Source: Candidatus Scybalocola fimicaballi (GTDB lineage: Bacteria > Bacteroidota > Bacteroidia > Bacteroidales > Paludibacteraceae). Taken from it: a stretch of DNA of 41,544 nt. This document shows, in pieces, positions 22,530 through 30,288 of the stretch. The stretch's first letter is position 1. Each line of letters starts with the position of its first letter. Where the stretch lies: contig DCIP01000211.1 of the NCBI GenBank assembly GCA_002317115.1, forward strand, positions 1 to 41,544, in the 5' to 3' direction. The translations under genes were made by a program, and so were the position numbers. A model generated the notes under the pieces. That model was not told the origin of the DNA. It did no database searches and saw only the letters and a program-made list of their open reading frames with translations.

Positions 22530-23903
22530 ATGGAATTTGTAGAGACAGAAAAAGTAGAATTGAAGAGAAAATACACCGAGGCAATCGAAAAAGAGATAGT
22601 GGCGTTCTTGAATACGGACGGTGGCACTTTGTATGTGGGAGTTGAGGATGACGGTACGGTTGTAGGTGTGGAAAAAATAGACGAGACATTCAAAAAGATT
22701 TCCGACGTCATTACTGATTCGATATTGCCGAGTGCGAAGGAATATGTACAGTTGGGGTCGAAGTACTTGGACGGTAAAATCGTGATTGAGGTTCTGATAG
22801 AGAGAGGTGAAGGTTTGTTTTACATCAAACGTTTTGGCAGAAGCTCACAAGGATGTTACCGTAGAATAGGCACAACATGTCGCGCCATGAGTGAGAATGA
22901 GATAGAGAAGACGCATTCAATGGTGTTGAATGCTAAGGCGAAGATCACATCTGTTCGCGGAGACATCCAAGATCCTACATTCAAATTTTTGAAATTATTA
23001 TGTTCGGAGAGTGGATTGAGTGTCAACGAGCAGACGTTTGCCCAGAATTTTCATTTGAAGAATGAGTCGGGAGAATGGAACAAAATGAGTGATTTGTTGT
23101 GCGACAAGAACGACATATCCATAAAGGTGGTGCGTTTTGCAGGTCCTGACAAATCGTCGAAGATCATATTGCGCAATGAGTATGGGGAGAAATGTTTGGC
23201 TGTGGCAATGCAACGTGCATTTGATTATTGTGCGGAGGTTTTGAATGAGACGAGGACGGAATTCAATCGTGGATTAAGGAAGGATATACATTTGTTCGAT
23301 AAGGATGCCTTTCGAGAGGTGTGGTTCAATGCCTGCTTGCATAATAATTGGGTAGACGGTACTCCTCCTGCAATTTACGTGTTTAGCAATAGAATAGAAG
23401 TTATCTCCACCGGTGGATTGCCGAGCAATTTGAGTCGTGAGGATTTCTTTGCCGGTGTGTCGAAGCCGGTGAATGACGAGTTGGCTAAAATCTTAATCCG
23501 TTTGAATATGGTGGAGCAGACTGGTCATGGAATCCCGTTGGTGACACGATTGTATGGAAAATCGGTTTTTGAGTTTTTGGATTTTTTCATCAGAGTATCA
23601 ATTCCATTTGAGTATGATGTCAACGATAGTTATGTTATCAATGGTGAATATGGGGATGTGACGTTGTTGCGTCAGCCTCAATTTAGGTATGAAACGGGTA
23701 ATAAAGAAGTAAAGTTAGGTAAAAAGACGCGTGACAACATTATTTCTGTGTTGAGGAATAATCCGTCGTTGTCGAAGGAGGCTGTCGCCAAGATTATAGG
23801 TAAGTCGAGCAAAACGGTTGAGTGGCATATTAAAAAGTTAGTCGACGAGGGTTTGGTCAGACATGTGGGCGCAAATAAAAACGGTCATTGGGAAATCTTG
23901 TAA
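22530..23903 (+). CDS. AlbA_2/Schlafen-type ATP-binding transcriptional regulator
   Basis: A 457-residue protein. The N-terminal ~130 residues are an AlbA_2 (Schlafen-like) domain: VELKRKYTEAIEKEIVAFLN, TDGGTLYVGVEDDGTVVGV, and FGRSSQGCYRRIGTT. Residues about 250-360 match the associated ATP-binding region (FREVWFNACLHNNW, IYVFSNRIEVISTGGLPSNL, VEQTGHGIPLV). The C-terminal ~65 residues are a winged helix (TRDNIISVLRNNPSLSKEAV, SSKTVEWHIKKLVDEGLV). Such proteins are common DNA-binding regulators in Bacteroidota, with known targets in few cases. The seven-copy repeat array touching its own promoter suggests autoregulation. It is monocistronic. Confidence 0.88.
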   Translation: MEFVETEKVELKRKYTEAIEKEIVAFLNTDGGTLYVGVEDDGTVVGVEKIDETFKKISDVITDSILPSAKEYVQLGSKYLDGKIVIEVLIERGEGLFYIKRFGRSSQGCYRRIGTTCRAMSENEIEKTHSMVLNAKAKITSVRGDIQDPTFKFLKLLCSESGLSVNEQTFAQNFHLKNESGEWNKMSDLLCDKNDISIKVVRFAGPDKSSKIILRNEYGEKCLAVAMQRAFDYCAEVLNETRTEFNRGLRKDIHLFDKDAFREVWFNACLHNNWVDGTPPAIYVFSNRIEVISTGGLPSNLSREDFFAGVSKPVNDELAKILIRLNMVEQTGHGIPLVTRLYGKSVFEFLDFFIRVSIPFEYDVNDSYVINGEYGDVTLLRQPQFRYETGNKEVKLGKKTRDNIISVLRNNPSLSKEAVAKIIGKSSKTVEWHIKKLVDEGLVRHVGANKNGHWEIL

Positions 23904-23925
23904 GATTGCAGTGTAATGTATAAAT

Positions 23926-23968
23926 AAAAATCCCGACTCAGTTGAATGAGCCGGGATTTTATTATTTT
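23926..23968 (+). terminator. Terminator after the AlbA_2 gene
   Basis: AAAATCCCG and CGGGATTTT with CTCA/TGAG continuing inside around GTTGAA, one A-C mismatch, then T-rich sequence. Confidence 0.8.
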
Positions 23969-24010
23969 CCCCAGCAAATTGAAATAAAACTCAAAAAAAG
24001 TTTCGCTTTG

Positions 24011-24042
24011 TTTGTTTTGTAAGTATTAAAAATGTATTTTGG
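24011..24042 (+). promoter_or_regulatory. Promoter of the lyase gene
   Basis: TTTG (24011-24014), 20 nt, TATTTTGG (24035-24042), one mismatch in the -7 box. It overlaps the apparent TTG start at 24039 and so supports the ATG at 24096. Confidence 0.65.
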
Positions 24043-24095
24043 TCGGTGCAAAAGGAAATAACACATTATTTATCAATCACAAAAGGGTTTCTATT

Positions 24096-27000
24096 ATGAA
24101 TACATTTACTAGACTAATAAGCATAATTATGCTTCTTTTTTGTTCCTTGTCTTTGTTCTCAGCAACAAAGCAGATGGAATATCTTGATCGTGGAGTCGTT
24201 GCGGTTAAAGTCAATAATGGTGTATATATCAGTTGGCGTTATCTTGGTACGGATAATCCTGCGGTTGGATTTAATATCTATCGAGATGGTGTAAAGGTAA
24301 ATGCCACACCTATTACCTCAAAAACAAATTATGTTGACGCAAGTGGATCCGCAAGTTCCAAATACGTCATCAAATCGGTTTTGAATGATAAGGAGATCGA
24401 CGCTTCTTCTGCTGTCACTCCATGGGCTCAGCAGTACAAGACTTTGTCGTTGAAGCGTCCGGGCAGTATCTACACTCCAAATGATATGAGTGTTGGCGAC
24501 GTGGATGGCGACGGTCAGTATGAGCTTTTTGTGAAGTGGGATCCGTCGAATCAGAAGGATAACTCACAGAGCGGTGTGACTGATAAGGTTTATATAGATT
24601 GCTACCGTTTGGATGGTACATTCTTGTGGAGAGTAGACCTTGGTATTAATATTCGTGCTGGTGCTCACTACACTCAGTATCAGGTTTTTGATTTTGATGG
24701 CGACGGTAAGTGTGAGATGATCTGCAAGACTGCTCCTGGCACAAAAGATGGTAAGGGAAAGAATGTGATCATGGGTAGTGATAATCCAAATGCGGATTAC
24801 AGAAACGAAAGTGGTTATATTTTGAGTGGACCTGAGTATCTTACTCTATTTGATGGTGCGACAGGTGCAGAGCTAAACACTATCGCTTATAATCCTGGTC
24901 GTGGCAACGTCTCTAACAAGTCGACATGGGGAGACAACTATGGAAACCGTTGTGACCGTTTCCTTGCCTGTACTGCTTACTTGGATGGCGTTCACCCAAG
25001 TGTCGTGATGTGTCGTGGCTACTATACACAGTCTAACTTGACTGCTTACGATGTGAAGGATAAAAAGTTGGTTATGCGTTGGGAGCACCATTCCACTACT
25101 GCTGGTCAGGGTGCTTACGGAGAAGGTTTCCACAACATTACTTCTGCAGATGTAGATGGCGATGGTAAAGATGAGATCATTTATGGTTCAGCATGTATTG
25201 ACGATGATGGAAAACTTTACTACCGTACAGGATTCGGACATGGTGATGCCATGCACGTTTCTGATATGGATCCAGAGAGACCAGGTCTTGAAGGATGGTT
25301 TGTGCATGAGGAGGGTGACGCTAAGTATGCGCACGAACTTCGTGATTTGAAGACTGGTAAGGTGATTTTCGGTATGGACGGAACAGGTAAGGATAACGGA
25401 CGTGGTTTGGCTGCCGATATCGATGCAAGTCATAAAGGTTTTGAGTGTTGGAGTTCACAAAGTGCTGGAGTGCTTGATTGCAAAGGAAATGTGATTTCAA
25501 CTAAAAAGCCATCTGTCAACTTCAGAATTTATTGGGATGGCGACCTTCAGGACGAGTTGCTTGACGGTACTGCCTGTGACAAGTGGAATGGAACTGGCAC
25601 AACACGTTTGATTACATTCAACGGTAATTCAATCAACGGAACAAAGAATGTTCCAAACCTATGTGCAGATATCTTTGGAGACTGGCGTGAGGAGGTTATC
25701 TTCCAGGATGGTGATAAGATCTATATCTACACTACTACAATCGAGTCGAAGTACCGTCTGCATACATTGATGCACGATGCTGTTTATCGTTGTGGTGTGG
25801 CTTGGCAGAACACATCTTATAACCAGCCACCTCACCTTGGATTCTATATTGGCGACGGTGTGGATAAGATTTCTCAACCAGATATCTTTACTCCTGGTCA
25901 TGAGACTCCAACAGTTGCTACACTATCTGTAGATGGAGATCTAAATCAGGATTTGCTTCCTGGTGAGTCATTCTCAACACTTTCTTTCACATTCGGTGGC
26001 ACTGCTACTGGTGTTGAGATCTCTGAATTGCCTAAGGGTTTGGTTGCCACTACGAAAGACAACACAACAACAATCTCAGGAACTCCTACAGAGGCAGGCT
26101 CATTCACAATCAAGACAAAGGGTGGAGACAATGTTGTCTCATACACAGTTAAGATTGCTCAGGTGAATGAAACATTGAAGCGTATCGCTTATGTGACAGA
26201 CTCAACAAATGATAATTATAAGAGTGATAAGATTCTATCAATGTTGAAGAGCCAGAAGGATCTTTATGTCAGAGTAATCAACGCGGATAAAGTTAATCCT
26301 GACCTATCATTGTTTGATATGGTTTTGATCAGCGAGGTCACTCCATCCACAGCTCCAATCATGGCAAACTTAAAGGGAATCAACAAACCAATGCTATCAA
26401 TGAAGGTGCATGGATATAAGGTTGCCGACGGTGCGTGGGGTTGGGCTACAACAGGATACGGAGACAACACTGAGGCTACAACTATCACTGTTGATGATGC
26501 TATGAAAAACCATCCGATGTTTAAGGATGTGACATTTGTCGACGGTAATGATATTCAGGTTGTTTCTGCAGTCAACACAAAAGCAATCACTTATATGAAT
26601 CCAGAGTCGTTCACAAATGCTAACGCAAAGATATCAACTATTGCAATTGCGAAAGACGAGGCAAATCAGGTGTCGATTTTGGAGATTGCCAAAGGAGGTT
26701 CAATCAATGGAACAACAATTCCAAACAAGTATATCCAGATTGGATTGAACAGTAGTTCATACGGCAATTTGACACAGGATGGTCTTTCAATCGTTAAGAA
26801 TGCATGTTACTATTTGATGGGAATGTTTGATAACCCATCTGCTGTGGCATCAGTTTTGAATGGCCAGATGAACGTATCTTACTATCCAAATCCAGCAACA
26901 GATAGAATTGTCTTAAATATTGAATCAGTTGATAATCAGTTGATGACAATTTCTCTATACGATATGCTTGGCAGACCAGTTTATGTTAAGAAAACTGCTG

Positions 27001-27122
27001 TAAATGAGGGTAGCAACGTCGTGGAAATAGAGAGAAACAATTCATGGGATGGACTTTTGATTCTAAAGGTAGAGTCGGAGAATCACTCATTCATTGCAAA
27101 GGGAAAGATTCGATTGAAATAA
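24096..27122 (+). CDS. Secreted rhamnogalacturonan lyase (PL11-like) with type IX sorting domain
   Basis: About 1008 residues. A signal peptide (residues 1 to about 23, ends SLFSA) leads to RQMEYLDRGVVAVK-like N-terminal sequence and an FN3-like strand region (SWRYLGTDNPAVGFNIYRDG). Residues about 110-600 form the PL11 eight-bladed propeller with calcium-type repeats (VGDVDGDGQYELFVKWDPSN, FDFDGDGKCEMICKTAPG, SADVDGDGKDEIIYGSA, CADIFGDWREEV). It cleaves the pectin backbone of rhamnogalacturonan I by beta-elimination. An Ig-like module follows (ISELPKGLVATTKDN, ISGTPTEAGSF). Next is an unusual alpha/beta domain of about 200 residues (KRIAYVTDSTNDNYKSDKIL, LFDMVLISEVTP) that resembles ThuA or flavodoxin-like folds. 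The last ~80 residues (YYPNPATDRIVLN, LYDMLGRPVY) are a type A sorting domain for type IX secretion. TTG 24039 is rejected as start. Confidence 0.88.
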   Translation: MNTFTRLISIIMLLFCSLSLFSATKQMEYLDRGVVAVKVNNGVYISWRYLGTDNPAVGFNIYRDGVKVNATPITSKTNYVDASGSASSKYVIKSVLNDKEIDASSAVTPWAQQYKTLSLKRPGSIYTPNDMSVGDVDGDGQYELFVKWDPSNQKDNSQSGVTDKVYIDCYRLDGTFLWRVDLGINIRAGAHYTQYQVFDFDGDGKCEMICKTAPGTKDGKGKNVIMGSDNPNADYRNESGYILSGPEYLTLFDGATGAELNTIAYNPGRGNVSNKSTWGDNYGNRCDRFLACTAYLDGVHPSVVMCRGYYTQSNLTAYDVKDKKLVMRWEHHSTTAGQGAYGEGFHNITSADVDGDGKDEIIYGSACIDDDGKLYYRTGFGHGDAMHVSDMDPERPGLEGWFVHEEGDAKYAHELRDLKTGKVIFGMDGTGKDNGRGLAADIDASHKGFECWSSQSAGVLDCKGNVISTKKPSVNFRIYWDGDLQDELLDGTACDKWNGTGTTRLITFNGNSINGTKNVPNLCADIFGDWREEVIFQDGDKIYIYTTTIESKYRLHTLMHDAVYRCGVAWQNTSYNQPPHLGFYIGDGVDKISQPDIFTPGHETPTVATLSVDGDLNQDLLPGESFSTLSFTFGGTATGVEISELPKGLVATTKDNTTTISGTPTEAGSFTIKTKGGDNVVSYTVKIAQVNETLKRIAYVTDSTNDNYKSDKILSMLKSQKDLYVRVINADKVNPDLSLFDMVLISEVTPSTAPIMANLKGINKPMLSMKVHGYKVADGAWGWATTGYGDNTEATTITVDDAMKNHPMFKDVTFVDGNDIQVVSAVNTKAITYMNPESFTNANAKISTIAIAKDEANQVSILEIAKGGSINGTTIPNKYIQIGLNSSSYGNLTQDGLSIVKNACYYLMGMFDNPSAVASVLNGQMNVSYYPNPATDRIVLNIESVDNQLMTISLYDMLGRPVYVKKTAVNEGSNVVEIERNNSWDGLLILKVESENHSFIAKGKIRLK

Positions 27123-27146
27123 AAGTTAGTTAGTACGAATGTTGAA

Positions 27147-27186
27147 GAAAAGGCTGAATCACTTTTGAGGTTCAGCCTTTTTTGTG
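27147..27186 (+). terminator. Terminator after the lyase gene
   Basis: AAAAGGCTGAA and TTCAGCCTTTT arms with a 12-nt loop and a T-run. Confidence 0.88.
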
Positions 27187-27224
27187 TGATATGTAATAGT
27201 TCTTGAATAATCGTATTGAATTAA

Positions 27225-27256
27225 TTTGAGTTTTCTATCCTTTTTTGATATTTTTG
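27225..27256 (+). promoter_or_regulatory. Promoter of the first S41 peptidase operon
   Basis: TTTG (27225-27228), 20 nt, TATTTTTG (27249-27256), a full match, 27 nt ahead of the ATG at 27284. Confidence 0.8.
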
Positions 27257-27283
27257 TTGCATTATTAATTTTGAATTCGTAGC

Positions 27284-28942
27284 ATGGGAATCAAAAGAAA
27301 CAAAATATATGCAGCTATGATCGGCTTGATGGCTGCAATGGCTCCAGCGTCTGGCTGGGCGAATAAAAATGCCGAGGTTTCAAAAAATTTGGAGATCTAC
27401 TCCACTTTGTTGCGAGAGCTTGATATGTTCTATGTCGACACATTCTCTGTGGAGAAGACGGTAGAGACAGGAATCAACGCTATGCTCAACAAGATCGATC
27501 CATACACTATGTATATTCCGGAGCGTGAGCAGGAGGATCTTAAGTTTATGACCACTGGTACTTACGCTGGTGTGGGTTCGGTGATCTCTCAGCGCGACAG
27601 CATGGTGATTATCCAGGAGGTGTATGAAAATTCGCCTTCTCATAAATATGGCCTTAAGGCTGGCGACGTGATTGTTAGCGTCGACGGTGAGAATGCTATC
27701 GGCAGCACAACATCTGATGTGAGCAAGAAGTTGCGTGGTGTGGCAGGAACGACTGCAAAAGTGGTTGTTAAGCGTGCTGATAAGGAGTTGACTCTTAATA
27801 TTGTTCGTGACAATATCACAATCTCGTCTGTGAATTTGGCAACAAAGATCGGAAGCGATATCGGTTATATCCATTTGACTGGTTTCACTACTGGTACTGC
27901 AGATCAGTTTAAGACAGAGTTGAAGCGTCTTAAGCAGGAGGGTGCCAAAGGTTTGATCATCGACCTTCGTTCCAACCCAGGTGGTATCTTGTCAGAGGCT
28001 GTCGACATCGTTGGCTGTTTCGTGGAGAAGGGAACAAAGGTGGTTTACACTAAGAGCAAGATCAAGGAGTGGGATGAGACATTCTCGACTACCAAAGATC
28101 CTGTCGATTTGGAGATGCCAATCGTAGTGTTGGTGAACGGTGAGAGCGCTTCTGCTGCGGAGATTGTTTCTGGTTCATTGCAGGATTTGGATAGAGCTGT
28201 GCTTATGGGTGAGCGCACTTACGGTAAGGGACTTGTGCAGACAAGCCGTAACTTGCCATTCGGTGGTAGCCTAAAGTTGACTATCTCTAAATATCATATC
28301 CCTTCAGGACGTTGTATCCAGGCTATCGACTATGCCCGCACACGTGAGCAGGGAAAGAAATTCGTCATTCCAGATAGCTTGACTCATGAGTTTAAGACTA
28401 AGAATGGACGTATTGTGAAGGATGGATGCGGAGTTATGCCAGATACAATTTACACTCCAGACAGTGTGCCTGCTCAGATTGTTTATCAGCTTTACGCTAA
28501 GAACATCATCTTCGACTATTGTACAAAGTGGTCGGTGGAGCATCCGACAATTCCGTCGGTTCAGGATTTCAAGTTTACAGATTGGCAGGATTTCAAGAAT
28601 TTTGTAGTAAGCAAAGATTTCAGCTATAAGACTGACAAGGAGAAACTTTTCGACGCTCTTGTGGAGAAGGCAAAGAAGGATAGCACTTACGAGGCTGCAA
28701 AACAGCAGTACGACGCATTGCAGTTGGCTCTATTCCGTTGCCAGGATGAGGAGCTTGACAAGAACAAAGAAGAGATTGTTCAGTTGATTTCTACGGATTT
28801 GGCTCAGCGTTACTACTTCCAGAAGGGCGCATCTGAGGAGAATTTGAAATACGATAAGGAGACAAAGAGAGCTTGTGAGATTTTGCGTAACAAGTCTACT
28901 TACGACTCTATTTTGTCAACATCTAAAAAGAGCGGCAAATGA
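27284..28942 (+). CDS. S41 family C-terminal processing peptidase
   Basis: A 552-residue exported serine protease of the Ctp/tail-specific type. A signal-peptide-like N-terminus (LMAAMAPASGWA) is followed by a PDZ domain around residues 85-175 (GVGSVISQRDSMVIIQEV, YGLKAGDVIVSVDGE). The catalytic core has the Ser motif NGESASAAE (about 285-293) and the Lys motif TYGKGLVQ about 25 residues later. The C-terminal ~130 residues are helical and charged. These enzymes trim or degrade periplasmic proteins. The stop overlaps the next start as ATGA, so the nucleotidyltransferase is translationally coupled. A second S41 enzyme of similar size is at 35159. Confidence 0.92.
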   Translation: MGIKRNKIYAAMIGLMAAMAPASGWANKNAEVSKNLEIYSTLLRELDMFYVDTFSVEKTVETGINAMLNKIDPYTMYIPEREQEDLKFMTTGTYAGVGSVISQRDSMVIIQEVYENSPSHKYGLKAGDVIVSVDGENAIGSTTSDVSKKLRGVAGTTAKVVVKRADKELTLNIVRDNITISSVNLATKIGSDIGYIHLTGFTTGTADQFKTELKRLKQEGAKGLIIDLRSNPGGILSEAVDIVGCFVEKGTKVVYTKSKIKEWDETFSTTKDPVDLEMPIVVLVNGESASAAEIVSGSLQDLDRAVLMGERTYGKGLVQTSRNLPFGGSLKLTISKYHIPSGRCIQAIDYARTREQGKKFVIPDSLTHEFKTKNGRIVKDGCGVMPDTIYTPDSVPAQIVYQLYAKNIIFDYCTKWSVEHPTIPSVQDFKFTDWQDFKNFVVSKDFSYKTDKEKLFDALVEKAKKDSTYEAAKQQYDALQLALFRCQDEELDKNKEEIVQLISTDLAQRYYFQKGASEENLKYDKETKRACEILRNKSTYDSILSTSKKSGK

Positions 28943-29676
28943 GAGCAATGATCTTCGCTGCCGGACTTGGCACACGTCTTCGTCCGCTAACAGACAATCG
29001 TCCGAAAGCATTGGTGGAGCTTAATGGCAAACCGTTGCTTTTCCACTGCATCGAAAACTTGAAGCGTTTCGGTGTGACGGAGATTATGGTCAATGTCCAT
29101 CATTTTGGAGAACAGATTATTGATTATCTTAACTCTAATGATTTTGGTGTAGATGTGAAGATTTCCGACGAGCGTGATTTCCTTCTCGACACGGGAGGAG
29201 GATTGAAACGTGCGTTTGAGACATTCGGAGGGGAGGAGCCAATCATTGTTCACAACGTTGATATCTTTTCAAATGCCGATATCAAAGCATTGTACGACGC
29301 TCACATGGCAAACAATGCTGAGGCTACACTTCTATGCTCACACCGTGATTCGTCACGTCAGCTTATCTCATCGGAAGATGGCAGGCTACGTGCATGGAAG
29401 AATCTTAAAACAGACGAAACGAAAGGCGACGCAACTGTGTTTGGCGAACCAAATAATCAGTTGGCGTTCGCGGGAATACATATCATAAACCCATCACTTT
29501 TGCGAGAGATGTCTGCTTATCCAGACAAGTTCTCCATTATTGACTTCTATCTGGATATGGCAAAGTTTCACAATATCCAGCTTCACGAATCAGCTGATCT
29601 TCAGCTTATTGATGTGGGTAAAGTCGACGCATTGGCAAAAGCTGGTGAGTTTATTGCTAATCACATTAAACACTAA
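28939..29676 (+). CDS. Sugar-1-phosphate nucleotidyltransferase, MurU-like
   Basis: A 245-residue nucleotidyltransferase with the signature MIFAAGLGTRLRPLTDNRPKAL at residues 4-25, HNVDIFSNADI for metal binding, and DVGKVDALAKA near the end. The short length without a C-terminal beta-helix resembles MurU (MurNAc-1-phosphate uridylyltransferase of cell-wall recycling) or mannose-1-phosphate guanylyltransferase types. No AmgK-like kinase gene lies next to it here, so the MurU role is only the best guess. It overlaps the upstream S41 gene by 4 nt and precedes the Lrp-type gene by 12 nt. Confidence 0.85.
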   Translation: MRAMIFAAGLGTRLRPLTDNRPKALVELNGKPLLFHCIENLKRFGVTEIMVNVHHFGEQIIDYLNSNDFGVDVKISDERDFLLDTGGGLKRAFETFGGEEPIIVHNVDIFSNADIKALYDAHMANNAEATLLCSHRDSSRQLISSEDGRLRAWKNLKTDETKGDATVFGEPNNQLAFAGIHIINPSLLREMSAYPDKFSIIDFYLDMAKFHNIQLHESADLQLIDVGKVDALAKAGEFIANHIKH

Positions 29677-29688
29677 ACAAAACTGAAT

Positions 29689-30213
29689 ATGGGACAAAAA
29701 CACATTGACAAATTAGACGAGAAGATTCTGAAGCTTATTTCAGACAACGCACGAATGCCATTCTTGGAGGTGGCAAGAGAGTGTAATGTCTCAGGTGCAG
29801 CGATTCATCAGCGTATCCAGAAGTTGCAGAAGATTGGAGTGATCAAAGGTTCGGAGTTTGTGCTCGACCCTTCTAAGATCGGCTACAACACTTGTGCGTA
29901 TATGGGTATCTTCTTGCGCGACGCGAATGATTTCCAAGATGTTGTGGATGCATTGTATAAGATTCCAGAGGTAGTGGAGTGCCACTACACAACTGGCGAG
30001 TATGCGATGTTCATCAAGATCTATGCTAAGAGTAACCGTGATTTCTTGCGTTTGATCCACGAGAAGTTGCAGGCTATCAAGGGTATCTCTAGCACAGAGA
30101 CAATCATTTCGCTTAATGAGGCTTTCAAGCGTCAGGCTCCAATCATCGATATCGAAATCAATGACGATGATTACGACGGAGATGACGACATTGCCGACGA
30201 CGTAATTGATTAA
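29689..30213 (+). CDS. Lrp/AsnC family transcriptional regulator
   Basis: A 174-residue regulator. An N-terminal winged HTH covers residues 7-55 (LDEKILKLISDNARMPFLEV, AAIHQRIQKLQKIGVIKG), and a RAM ligand-binding domain follows (TCAYMGIFLRDANDFQDVV, VVECHYTTGEYAMFIKIYAK). It has an unusual acidic tail of about 20 residues (NDDDYDGDDDIADDVID). Family members sense amino acids and form oligomers; the ligand and targets are unknown. It ends the operon with the S41 peptidase and nucleotidyltransferase. Confidence 0.93.
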   Translation: MGQKHIDKLDEKILKLISDNARMPFLEVARECNVSGAAIHQRIQKLQKIGVIKGSEFVLDPSKIGYNTCAYMGIFLRDANDFQDVVDALYKIPEVVECHYTTGEYAMFIKIYAKSNRDFLRLIHEKLQAIKGISSTETIISLNEAFKRQAPIIDIEINDDDYDGDDDIADDVID

Positions 30214-30288
30214 TAAATAATAGTTAATGATTAATAGTTGAAGTCCTCATTATTAACTGTTACCTATTAATTATTAACTAAATATAAA

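Noticed and set aside
24039..24095. 19-residue extension of the lyase
   Set aside because: The TTG start lies in the promoter -7 box, and the signal peptide begins at the ATG at 24096.
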